Below are positions 40,831 through 49,180 of a stretch of DNA of 64,000 bases, in pieces (within the stretch, counting starts at the first letter, position 1; every line of letters starts with the position of its first letter). The notes beneath the pieces are model-generated. The model did no database searches and was not told the origin of the DNA. It worked only from the letters and a program-made list of their open reading frames with translations. The position numbers and the translations under genes were made by a program. Origin of the DNA: an uncultured Lachnospiraceae bacterium (lineage in GTDB: Bacteria > Bacillota > Clostridia > Lachnospirales > Lachnospiraceae). The stretch lies in contig CALGVA010000036.1 of the NCBI GenBank assembly GCA_937920345.1, positions 124,001 to 188,000 of the forward strand, read 5' to 3'.

Positions 40831-40923
40831 AACATGAAGTTATGCTAAAGCTGCAAAATACGCAGCTTAAGCATAACTAAGTCATGTTTGGAAGAAATGC
40901 CGTCTGCGACGAGCATTTCTTCC
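40831..40923. repeat. Double-hairpin intergenic repeat, copy 1
   Basis: Stem 1 pairs 40831-40854 with 40862-40888 (AACATGA/TCATGTT, AGTTATGCT/AGCATAACT, AAGCTGC/GCAGCTT, small bulges). Stem 2 pairs GGAAGAAATGC (40890-40900) with GCATTTCTTCC (40913-40923), plus an inner CGTC/GACG. Related copies lie near 48911 and 55143. Confidence 0.8.
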
Positions 40924-41067
40924 GGACTGAGACTGGGGCGGGTGTTCTTCCGGTTCCTGCCAAAGCCATATGCGGGAGCTTTTGCAGGACCGAAAACGTA
41001 ATTTTTAATGTCGTTAACTATAGATTTCAGTCAGATGTCCTGACTATGCTGCGAATGGAGATGGCAC

Positions 41068-42174
41068 ATGAAATTTTATAAGGGTATGGACTTATCCACG
41101 GTTTTAGAGGTGGAGCGTCTCGGCGGGAGGTTTTACGATCACGGCGAGGAAAAAGATGTATTTGATATATTGCAGGGCTATGGTGTCAACGCTGTCCGTT
41201 TAAGGCTGTGGAACGACCCTTATACGGAGGACGGCATACCCTACGGGGCAGGCACCAATGACCTGCCGGTCACGATCGAACTGACGAAGCGGGCGAAGGC
41301 GCATGGCATGGAGGTACTCTTGAATCTGCATTACAGTGATTTCTGGGCAGATCCGGGGAAACAGCGGGTGCCTAAAGCATGGCGCGGGATGGATGCGGAT
41401 CAGTTGACCGATGCAGTCTATAATTATACGAAGGACACATTGCTTGCGCTTAGGGAGGCAGACGCCTATCCGGATCTGATCCAGGTGGGTAATGAGCTGA
41501 CCAACGGTATGCTCTGGCCCCTCGGTCAGCTGCCGAACTACGATAACCTGGCGCGGTTTATCAGTGCAGGCATCCGCGGTGTACGTGCGGTGGATGCAGA
41601 TATGCCGGTTATGATCCATCTGGATAACGGCGGCAACGGACCGATGTACAGAGACTGGTTTGATCACTATATGGAGCGGGGAGAGGACTTCCAGATGATC
41701 GGTTTGTCTTATTATCCGTTCTGGCACGGTACGCTGGAGGATTTACAGAATAACATGAACGATCTGGCAGTGCGTTACGGCAAGGAGCTTGTGGTTGCGG
41801 AAGTTTCCATGGGATTCACGATGGAGGACTACGCGGCATATGAGAAACTTGCGCCCGAGGAGCGCAAGGGATATGCGACGAAACCTGAGCTTGTGGAGAA
41901 ATTACCTTTTCCCATGAGTAAAGAAGGACAGCGGGATTTTATGCGCGCATTATTTGACGTGATAGATCAGGTACCGGACAGGAAGTGTAAAGGCTTCTTC
42001 TATTGGGAGGCGGCCTGGATTCCGGTAGCCGGCTCCGGCTGGGCAACAGAAGGCGCGCTTAGATATATAGAAGAAAAAGGCCCCTGCGGTAACGAGTGGG
42101 CAAATCAGGCATTGTTTGACTATAATGGTCAATCACTGCCGGCGTTAGAAGTAATACGGGACTACAGACCGTGA
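41068..42174 (+). CDS. GH53 endo-beta-1,4-galactanase, cytosolic
   Basis: A 368-aa GH53 enzyme that cuts beta-1,4-galactan side chains of pectin. Clear signs: GVNAVRLRLWNDP, HYSDFWADPGKQRVPKAW, acid/base Glu143 in VGNELTNGMLWP and nucleophile Glu245 in VAEVSMGF, and the C-terminal FYWEAAWIP. There is no signal peptide, so it should act inside the cell on imported galactooligosaccharides. Start after ATGGAGATGGCAC. It follows repeat copy 1 and is divergent in strand from lacI. Confidence 0.93.
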   Translation: MKFYKGMDLSTVLEVERLGGRFYDHGEEKDVFDILQGYGVNAVRLRLWNDPYTEDGIPYGAGTNDLPVTIELTKRAKAHGMEVLLNLHYSDFWADPGKQRVPKAWRGMDADQLTDAVYNYTKDTLLALREADAYPDLIQVGNELTNGMLWPLGQLPNYDNLARFISAGIRGVRAVDADMPVMIHLDNGGNGPMYRDWFDHYMERGEDFQMIGLSYYPFWHGTLEDLQNNMNDLAVRYGKELVVAEVSMGFTMEDYAAYEKLAPEERKGYATKPELVEKLPFPMSKEGQRDFMRALFDVIDQVPDRKCKGFFYWEAAWIPVAGSGWATEGALRYIEEKGPCGNEWANQALFDYNGQSLPALEVIRDYRP

Positions 42175-42229
42175 AAGAGATAACCGCAAGAAGGCGGCTC
42201 TGTCGGTTGACTGACACCGTCGGGCGGCA

Positions 42230-43231
42230 TTATCCGGCTGTAGCAGCCGTTGCGGTAGATTTACGCACGATCAGTTGAGGACGCAGCAGTGTCCGGCTGA
42301 TCGGAACGTGATTGATCAGAGAATGCAGAGAGTAGAAACCACATTTGCCTAAAGTGGAACAGTCCTGGCGGATGGTGGTGAGAGGCGGTGTAAGCTGTCC
42401 GGCAATCGGCAGATCGTCGAATCCGATGACACTGACATCCTCAGGCACGCGAAAGCCGCGCAGGTTACATTCCGCAATCACGCCGGAGGCAATCAGATCA
42501 TTGCCGCACAGGATGGCGGTGACACCCATGGAGAGCAGATTGCCCACATGATATTTGGCAGCTTCCGCAACATAGTAGCCATAGGGCATGGTTGTTTCGT
42601 CAAATGGAAGGTTGTGTGCCGTCATGCTGTCGATATAAGCCTGACGGCGCTGTTCTGAAATCATGGAATTACGGGAGCCGTTGATCAGAGCGATCCTTGT
42701 ATGTCCGAGTTCCATTAAATGCACAACCGCGTCGTCGATTCCCTCGAAACTGTCAGTGCCGATGGAGCTGACGGCGGGATTCTTCTTAATATAATTATCC
42801 AGAAGAACGGTGGGAATGTTTGTTGCATTAAATTGTGACATCCAATCGTCCTGCAGTGCAAAACCGATCAGAAACGCACCGACGTATCCATGCTTGAGCA
42901 TGTACGTGTCATATTTTTCCGTAGACTGGAAAAGAGGAGTAACGGGTGTTATTGTGACGTCATAGTTTTCGCGGGAGGCAGTCTGGCGGAAGCCTAAGAT
43001 AATGTCATAACCGAATTGATCCGGATTCTGATATTCCATATTTTCCACGAACAGGCAGAGCTTGCGCTGCGCTTTGCCGCGCATTTGTTTCGTAGTATAA
43101 CCCAGTTCTACCGCAGTATCCAGTACGGTTTGGCGCAGGGATTCACTGATGTCGCTTGCACCGTTTAAACCTTTGGATACAGTGCTTACGGAGATGCCAA
43201 GTTTATTGGCGATGTCTTTGATTGTTGCCAT
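42230..43231 (-). CDS. LacI-family transcriptional regulator
   Basis: The start is at 43231 (MATIKDIANKLGISVSTVSK), where AAAGGTAACAG precedes it; an upstream in-frame extension is not needed. The 333-aa protein has a LacI HTH at residues 2-22, the linker helix, and a periplasmic-binding-like sensor domain (GYDIILGF, IPEDVSVIGFDDLPIA near the C-terminus). It is divergent from the malQ operon, with inverted TTTCGTA/TACGAAA repeats in the malQ leader. It most likely represses the maltodextrin genes until a sugar binds. Confidence 0.9.
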   Translation of the reverse strand: MATIKDIANKLGISVSTVSKGLNGASDISESLRQTVLDTAVELGYTTKQMRGKAQRKLCLFVENMEYQNPDQFGYDIILGFRQTASRENYDVTITPVTPLFQSTEKYDTYMLKHGYVGAFLIGFALQDDWMSQFNATNIPTVLLDNYIKKNPAVSSIGTDSFEGIDDAVVHLMELGHTRIALINGSRNSMISEQRRQAYIDSMTAHNLPFDETTMPYGYYVAEAAKYHVGNLLSMGVTAILCGNDLIASGVIAECNLRGFRVPEDVSVIGFDDLPIAGQLTPPLTTIRQDCSTLGKCGFYSLHSLINHVPISRTLLRPQLIVRKSTATAATAG

Positions 43232-43447
43232 GCTGTTACCTTTCACGTAAATAGTATATAAATGTTTGAAAGAACAATAAAACGATAAAACCAATTCTTA
43301 ACATTAAGAATAGAAGAAAAGGGAAGATAATGCAAGAGCGTATTTCGTGATTTGCGAAATGTTGCGCAATTTTGTGTAAACCTTACAAATAAAATGGGCC
43401 TATTCCGTGCAGAATGGAAGAAAATTATCGCGGAAAACAATTTCTTA

Positions 43448-43523
43448 TTGACAAATTGCATAGTTTGGTGATAAATTGAACTCAGATACGAAAGTTTACG
43501 AAAGAATCGTATTGGTTTTCGTA
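43448..43523 (+). promoter_or_regulatory. malQ promoter and putative LacI operator
   Basis: TTGACA (43448-43453), a 17-bp spacer and ATAAAT (43471-43476). Downstream of the expected start site lie TACGAAAG at 43487-43494 and 43498-43505, and the inverted TTTTCGTA at 43516-43523, placed to block elongation or initiation. Near the lacI promoter, ATTTCG and CGAAAT flank a 7-base centre at 43344-43362, a candidate autoregulatory site. No gene lies in 43232-43539. Confidence 0.65.
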
Positions 43524-43539
43524 GTTGGGGGATTATGAG

Positions 43540-45030
43540 GTGAAGGCGAAATCATTAACAAGAGGTGCAGGAATATTGTTAGCGATATCCAGTCTTCCTT
43601 CCGCATACGGGATAGGAACTTTTGGTAATGCAGCCTTCAGATTTGTTGATCTGCTTGCAGATCTGAAACAGAAGTACTGGCAGATACTGCCAATGGGGCC
43701 GCTCAATGTGAGCGACTGCCCTTTTCAATCGATGTCGCTTTATGCAGGTAATCCGTATTATATTGATCTGGATGACCTGGTTGAGAAGGGATTGTTACGC
43801 AAAGAGGAAATCAATGCGTACCGTTGGGGAGACAGCAACGATAATATAGATTATTCCGTGTTATATCAGAACCGCTATACGGTTCTGCGGTCGGCATTTG
43901 AGCGGTTTGACTGCCGGCATGCACATTACATAACATTTTGTGAAAGAAATAAGGCATGGCTTGCAGATTACAGCCTCTATATGGCGATCAAGTATCATCT
44001 GGATAACAAACCATGGTATGAGTGGGAAGAAGCGCTGCGGGACAGACAGGAAGAGACGCTGGCAAGATACAGGGAAGAACTTGCGGATTCGATTGCTTTC
44101 TGGAACTTCTGTCAATATGCGTTTTACAGTCAGTGGGATGCCTTGAAGCGATATGCGAACCGGAAAGGGATACAGATCATCGGTGATGTACCCTTCTATG
44201 TTGCCTATGACAGCGTGGATGTGTGGACGCACAGAGAACTGTTTTCACTGGATCCGCAGGGCGGTCTGGTCCGGGTAGCAGCCTGTCCGCCGGATGAATT
44301 TTCCGAAGACGGGCAGATCTGGGGCAATCCGGTATATGATTGGGCAGCCATGGAAGCTGACGGGTTTCGCTGGTGGCGGGATCGGATCAGGCAGCAGGCG
44401 GCATTATTTGATGTGTTGAAGATTGATCATTTTGTCGGAATTGTAAAGTATTTCAGCATTGCAGCCGGTAGGGAAGATATCCGTGAAGGAAAATGGACGA
44501 AGGGACCCGGCAAGAAACTGACGGACGTGATAGAAGAAGCTGTCGGGGACAAGAAGATCATTGCCGAGAATATGGGGACGGTTCTCCCTGGGGTCAATAA
44601 GCTCATTCGTAAGATGGGATGGCCGGATATCAAGATACTGCTCTTTGCATTTGACGGCAAGGCGGATAATGAATATCTTCCTCACAACTATACGGACAGC
44701 AACACGGTACTGTATGTGGGAACCCACGATAATGACACACTTGTAGGTTATTACCGGAATCATACGGATTATGAACTTGCATATATGTACTCTTATTTGA
44801 ACATAGAGAACAAAGAACAGATTTCCAATGCCATGATCAGAACGGCATATGCCAGTGTGGCGGATGTGGTGATTCTCCAGATGCAGGATATTCTCCAGCT
44901 CGGCAATGAGGCTCGCATGAACCGGCCGTCCACGGTCGGAATCAACTGGAAATGGCGTTTTACGGATGAACTTCTTCCGGAAGAGCGCAGAAGCTGGATA
45001 CGCACACAGACGGCGCTGTACAGGCGATGA
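43540..45030 (+). CDS. malQ: 4-alpha-glucanotransferase (amylomaltase)
   Basis: Start set at the GTG at 43540 (GGGGGATTATGAG upstream); a TTG at 43525 is possible. The ~496-aa GH77 enzyme disproportionates maltodextrins. Seen: ISSLPSAYGIGTFG at the N-terminus, DVPFYVAYDSVDVW, the catalytic LKIDHFVG and AENMG residues, and VGTHDNDTLVGYY. First gene of the operon malQ-malE-malF-malG-amylase; no signal peptide, so it processes imported oligosaccharides. Confidence 0.95.
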   Translation: MKAKSLTRGAGILLAISSLPSAYGIGTFGNAAFRFVDLLADLKQKYWQILPMGPLNVSDCPFQSMSLYAGNPYYIDLDDLVEKGLLRKEEINAYRWGDSNDNIDYSVLYQNRYTVLRSAFERFDCRHAHYITFCERNKAWLADYSLYMAIKYHLDNKPWYEWEEALRDRQEETLARYREELADSIAFWNFCQYAFYSQWDALKRYANRKGIQIIGDVPFYVAYDSVDVWTHRELFSLDPQGGLVRVAACPPDEFSEDGQIWGNPVYDWAAMEADGFRWWRDRIRQQAALFDVLKIDHFVGIVKYFSIAAGREDIREGKWTKGPGKKLTDVIEEAVGDKKIIAENMGTVLPGVNKLIRKMGWPDIKILLFAFDGKADNEYLPHNYTDSNTVLYVGTHDNDTLVGYYRNHTDYELAYMYSYLNIENKEQISNAMIRTAYASVADVVILQMQDILQLGNEARMNRPSTVGINWKWRFTDELLPEERRSWIRTQTALYRR

Positions 45031-45182
45031 CAGGAATCGTACAAGGACGTTTACGCGCTGACGGGGAATGAACTATGGTATAAGACGCAGCAATGCGTTT
45101 TATATAGAAACCAGAAAAATGGTGAAACTATGATTTAGGGAGATAAACTCTACTAAATCGGAAAGAGAGAGAGGAAAAAATT

Positions 45183-46526
45183 ATGAAGAAGAAAGTATTG
45201 GCAACATTACTGGCAACAGCAATGGTAGCCGGCTGTCTTGCAGGATGCGGTAAAGACGAAGCACCGGCACAGGATGCAGCACCGGCTGAAGACGCAGCAC
45301 CGGCTGAGGATGCAGCACCGGCTGAAGATGCAGAGGCACCGGCTGAAGATGCAGCACCGGCTGAGGAAGCTGTAGAGTACGGCTCCGGCACAATCAAGAT
45401 CTGGGTAGCTGAGAACGTAGTTGAGTTCACACAGAAACAGGCAGCAGCATTTATGGAAGCTAATCCGGACATGGCTGGTTACGAAGTAAGCGTTGAGCCT
45501 GTAGGCGAAGGCGATGCAGCAGGTAACATGATCACAGACGTAGAAGGCGGCGCAGATATGTTCGGTTTCGCACAGGATCAGATCACACGTCTGGTTTCCG
45601 CTGGTGCGGTTTCCCCGCTTGTTGGTGACAACGCAGCATTCGTTACGGCTGAGAACGATGCAGGTGCAGCTTTAGCAGCTACGGTAGGTGGCACGATCTA
45701 TGCATATCCTATGACATCTGATAACGGTTATTTCTTATACTATGACAGCAATGTTGTAACAGATCCTACTTCCTTAGAGAAGATCGTAGAGGACTGTGAA
45801 GCAGCAGGCAAGAACTTCTATATGGAGATCAATTCCGGATGGTATCAGCCGGCATTCTTCTTTGCAACAGGATGTACTTTAACTTATGATACAGACGATG
45901 CAGGTAACTTCACGAAATGTAATATCGACTACGCTTCCGATAAGGGTCTGGTAGCGCTGAAGGAGATCGTTGAACTGAAGTCTTCTCCTTCCTTCCAGAA
46001 CGGTTCTTCCGTAGATAACGGAACCAACATTGGTGCGATCATTGACGGTACATGGGATTCCAGTTCTGCTCAGGCAGCATTCGGCGATGGTTATGCATGT
46101 GCTAAGCTTCCTTCCTTCGAAGGTTCCGATGGTCAGACATATCAGCTGAGCGGCTTCGGCGGATTCAAATTATTAGGTATCAAGCCTCAGGAAGATCCTG
46201 GTAAGCTTGCAGTTTGTCACGCACTTGCTCAGTATCTGACAAGCGCAGACGTACAGCTCTCCCGTTTCACAGAGGCTGGATGGGGTCCGTCTAACGTAAC
46301 AGCACAGCAGGATCCTGCAGTTCAGGCAGACGTAGCTCTTTCCGCACTGGCAGAGCAGCTCGTTAACACAATCCCTCAGGGTAACTATCCTGGCGATTAC
46401 TGGACATTGGCAACATCTCTTGGTGATGATGTAATCACAGGTACTCTGAGCACATCTTCCACAGATGAAGAGCTGATGACAGCACTTCAGAACTTCCAGG
46501 ATACTTGCATTTCTTATGCACAGTAA
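45183..46526 (+). CDS. Maltodextrin ABC transporter substrate-binding lipoprotein
   Basis: A 447-aa solute-binding lipoprotein: basic MKKK start, hydrophobic stretch and the lipobox AGCLAGCG, then a ~40-residue low-complexity linker of AEDAAP units, then a MalE-type binding domain (TIKIWVAENVVEFTQKQ, GGADMFGFAQDQI, GTIYAYPMTSDNGYFLYYD). The codon choice is uniform and G/C-poor in third positions compared with neighbours, as expected of a highly expressed gene. Strong ribosome site GAGAGAGGAAAAAATT. A downstream hairpin separates it from malF. Confidence 0.92.
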   Translation: MKKKVLATLLATAMVAGCLAGCGKDEAPAQDAAPAEDAAPAEDAAPAEDAEAPAEDAAPAEEAVEYGSGTIKIWVAENVVEFTQKQAAAFMEANPDMAGYEVSVEPVGEGDAAGNMITDVEGGADMFGFAQDQITRLVSAGAVSPLVGDNAAFVTAENDAGAALAATVGGTIYAYPMTSDNGYFLYYDSNVVTDPTSLEKIVEDCEAAGKNFYMEINSGWYQPAFFFATGCTLTYDTDDAGNFTKCNIDYASDKGLVALKEIVELKSSPSFQNGSSVDNGTNIGAIIDGTWDSSSAQAAFGDGYACAKLPSFEGSDGQTYQLSGFGGFKLLGIKPQEDPGKLAVCHALAQYLTSADVQLSRFTEAGWGPSNVTAQQDPAVQADVALSALAEQLVNTIPQGNYPGDYWTLATSLGDDVITGTLSTSSTDEELMTALQNFQDTCISYAQ

Positions 46527-46551
46527 TATGTAAGATCAGTACAATAATTGG

Positions 46552-46579
46552 GGAGAATGTCCGTTTTCGGGCATTCTCC
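46552..46579 (+). terminator. Intercistronic hairpin between malE-like and malF-like genes
   Basis: GGAGAATGTCCG and CGGGCATTCTCC form a 12-bp stem (one G-T pair) with a TTTT loop. There is no good T-run after it, so it may protect the upstream mRNA 3' end or act as a weak terminator, raising binding-protein over permease levels. Confidence 0.65.
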
Positions 46580-46634
46580 GTATTGTAATCATATCAGACG
46601 TAAAAGAAATACAGAGTCGGGAGGGATTTTTGGT

Positions 46635-48047
46635 ATGGGAAAAGAAGCAAACGCCGGCAGTATGGCAAAGAAACAAAATCCGGTCGGGAAATTCTTTAGC
46701 GGGGTTGGCAATGATCTGAAAGAAATTGGCCTGACATTTGTGGAAGGAGATTGGAAAACGAAAGTCTCCTATCTGATTATGGGATTCGGACCCATTATGC
46801 GTAAGCAGTTCGTGCGCGGCTTCGCGCTTCTTGCGACAGAAGTGTTGTTCATTCTCTATCTGGTCGGTTTCGGATGGAATTATCTGAAAGACATGGGTAC
46901 GCTTGGTACGGTTGCGAGAGTCATGAATGATGACGGAACCTACAGCTACAATGATAACAGTTTTCTTATTTTGCTATATGGCATCTTGTCAATTGTTCTG
47001 GTTTTTGTATTCCTGTTAATATGGCGTGTGAACGTCAGAGTAAACCGGAATGAAGAGAAGCAGCTTGCAGCAGGCAAAAAACTTGCGACAAACAAGCAGG
47101 ATCTGCATTCTCTGCTGGATTCCAATTTTGACAAGACATTAATGGCACTGCCGTTTACGGGAGTTGCTGTATTTACGGCGCTGCCGATCATATTTATGAT
47201 CTGTATCGCGTTTACAAATTATGACTCGACACATCAGCCGCCCACAAATCTTTTTTCATGGGTAGGGCTGGAGAACTTTAAGAATATGTTCTCCTTCGGC
47301 ACATCGGGAATCGGTTCCACTTTCCTTACCGTGCTCGGATGGACATTGATATGGGCTTTTTTTGCAACCTTCCTTACCTATTTCTGCGGTATGGGCGTTG
47401 CGATCATGATAAATAAAAAAGGAATCAAATTCAAGAAACTCTGGAGAACGATCCTGGTTGTTACCATCGCGGTTCCCCAGTTCGTATCCTTGTTGTATGT
47501 ATATAAGATGTTTGCAAACGACGGTCTGATCAACTCTTATCTGATGAAGTGGGGATGGATCAGCTCCTATATTCCGTTCTGGTCTAACCCGACAGTTGCG
47601 AAGATCCTTATCATTATCATCAACCTGTGGATCGGTATTCCGTATACGATGCTGATCACCACCGGACTTTTGATGAATATTCCGGAAGACCTGTATGAGA
47701 GTGCCAGAATCGACGGTGCGACAGGGTTCCAGATGTTTCGCAGTATTACGCTTCCGTATATGCTGTTCGTAACAGGTCCTTTCCTGCTTACACAGTTTAC
47801 GGGTAACCTGAATAACTTTAACGTCATCTATCTGCTGACGCAGGGCGGACCGCAGTCCATGTCACTGTCCAACAAGGCCGGTTACACGGATCTGCTTGTC
47901 ACATGGCTGTATAAGATGACAGTAAACGATACGAACTACCGAATGGCGGCAGTCCTCGGTATTATGGTATTCTTGGTAACCGCAGTTATTTCCCTGGTGG
48001 TATACAGTATGTTACCGTCCGTAAGAGATGAGGAGGGATTCCAATAA
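46635..48047 (+). CDS. Maltodextrin ABC transporter permease, MalF-like
   Basis: Start at the ATG 46635 (MGKEANAGSMAKK) behind GGGAGGGATTTTTG. The 470-aa product has an N-terminal cytoplasmic part, several extra membrane segments (about 60-165) and a BPD-type permease core. The coupling helix motif is ESARIDGATGFQMFRSITLP, which contacts the ATPase. The cognate ATPase is not in this operon; such systems often use a shared MsmK-type ATPase elsewhere. Confidence 0.93.
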   Translation: MGKEANAGSMAKKQNPVGKFFSGVGNDLKEIGLTFVEGDWKTKVSYLIMGFGPIMRKQFVRGFALLATEVLFILYLVGFGWNYLKDMGTLGTVARVMNDDGTYSYNDNSFLILLYGILSIVLVFVFLLIWRVNVRVNRNEEKQLAAGKKLATNKQDLHSLLDSNFDKTLMALPFTGVAVFTALPIIFMICIAFTNYDSTHQPPTNLFSWVGLENFKNMFSFGTSGIGSTFLTVLGWTLIWAFFATFLTYFCGMGVAIMINKKGIKFKKLWRTILVVTIAVPQFVSLLYVYKMFANDGLINSYLMKWGWISSYIPFWSNPTVAKILIIIINLWIGIPYTMLITTGLLMNIPEDLYESARIDGATGFQMFRSITLPYMLFVTGPFLLTQFTGNLNNFNVIYLLTQGGPQSMSLSNKAGYTDLLVTWLYKMTVNDTNYRMAAVLGIMVFLVTAVISLVVYSMLPSVRDEEGFQ

Positions 48048-48910
48048 TGAAAGGTTCAATGAAGACAAAAAGAGCGATAAGCAATACGATTACCTATATT
48101 GCATTAGTTATAATCAGTATTATATGGTTATTCCCGTTTGTATGTATGTTCTTACAGAGTTTTCGTTCTATGGACGAAGGCGGCGGCGGTATGGTGGATT
48201 ACCTGCTGCCGAAACAGTTCTCGCTGGATTCCTACGCATTTCTCTTCAGTGAGGAGAGCAAGTTTGTACGCTGGTACGGCAACACGCTGATCATTGCATT
48301 CTTCGTAGCGGTATTATCGACGATGATGGTATTGTGTGTCAGCTATGCATTATCACGTATGCGGTTCAAAGGTCGTACCGTATTGATGAGATTCTGGCTG
48401 ATTCTGGGTATGTTCCCCGGATTCCTTACGATGATCTGTCTGTACTTCCTGCTTAAGCAGTTCGGACTGACACAGGAGGGTGCGATCCCCGGATTGATCC
48501 TAATCGGTGTGGCAAGTTCCGGTATGACATACTATGTGACGAAGGGATATTTTGATACGATCCCGAAGGCGCTTGATGAGGCTGCGCGAATCGACGGTGC
48601 GTCCAGAGCGAGGGTATTCTTCACGATGATTCTGCCGATGTCGAAGCCGATCATCATTTATGCGCTGTTGACAGCGTTCATGAATCCCTGGTGTGACTAT
48701 GTGTTCGCTTCCTACGTGGCATTCGGTTATTCCGACAGCTACAACGTAGCGGTTGCTATGCAGAGATGGGTATGGACCAATGACTATCAGGGTTACTTCA
48801 CCAGATTCTGTGCGGGCGGTATGTTGATTGCCGTGCCGATTACGATCCTCTTCATGTGCTTGCAGAAGTACTACGTAGAAGGTGTTACAGGCGGTGCTGT
48901 CAAAGGTTAA
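48047..48910 (+). CDS. Maltodextrin ABC transporter permease, MalG-like
   Basis: A 287-aa permease overlapping the malF-like stop (TAATG). Six membrane segments and the EAARIDGASRARVFFTMILP coupling loop identify it. It ends with the MalG-like short C-terminus. Together with the binding protein and MalF-like subunit it forms the membrane part of the importer that feeds MalQ. Confidence 0.94.
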   Translation: MKGSMKTKRAISNTITYIALVIISIIWLFPFVCMFLQSFRSMDEGGGGMVDYLLPKQFSLDSYAFLFSEESKFVRWYGNTLIIAFFVAVLSTMMVLCVSYALSRMRFKGRTVLMRFWLILGMFPGFLTMICLYFLLKQFGLTQEGAIPGLILIGVASSGMTYYVTKGYFDTIPKALDEAARIDGASRARVFFTMILPMSKPIIIYALLTAFMNPWCDYVFASYVAFGYSDSYNVAVAMQRWVWTNDYQGYFTRFCAGGMLIAVPITILFMCLQKYYVEGVTGGAVKG

Positions 48911-49003
48911 AACATGGATATATGCGAGAACTGCAGAATATGCAGTGGGGTATGTCTAAGTTATAGTTGGAAGAATGCCGTCAGGACGGCGGACATTCTT
49001 TCC
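48911..49003. repeat. Double-hairpin intergenic repeat, copy 2 (degenerate)
   Basis: Begins AAAACATGGATATATGC and ends GGCGGACATTCTTTCC, resembling copies 1 and 3. Stem 1 is decayed (only CTGC/GCAG and AACAT/ATGT parts pair), stem 2 keeps GGAAGAATGCCGTC with GACGG and CATTCTTTCC. It lies between malG-like and amylase genes. Confidence 0.65.
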
Positions 49004-49180
49004 GGTTAAATTGAAATTCATGATATGAGCAAATGAATAGAGAATGCAGACTGTCTGAGGGCGGTCTGCATTTTCCAGATTAAGGTCTGCGTATTACCAT
49101 AAAACCGTGAGAGCAATTTGCATTATTTACCTGCGCGGAATTGTAAAACGTGGAACAGCAGAAAGGAGTGCGACCAGGCA

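Noticed and set aside
40884..41081. A 65-codon open frame upstream of the GH53 gene
   Set aside because: It runs across the double-hairpin repeat and into the galactanase gene in another frame, with no ribosome site.
45270..45370. Short GCTGAAGATGCAGCACCG-type repeats as a regulatory repeat
   Set aside because: They are in frame and encode the AEDAAP linker typical of lipoproteins.
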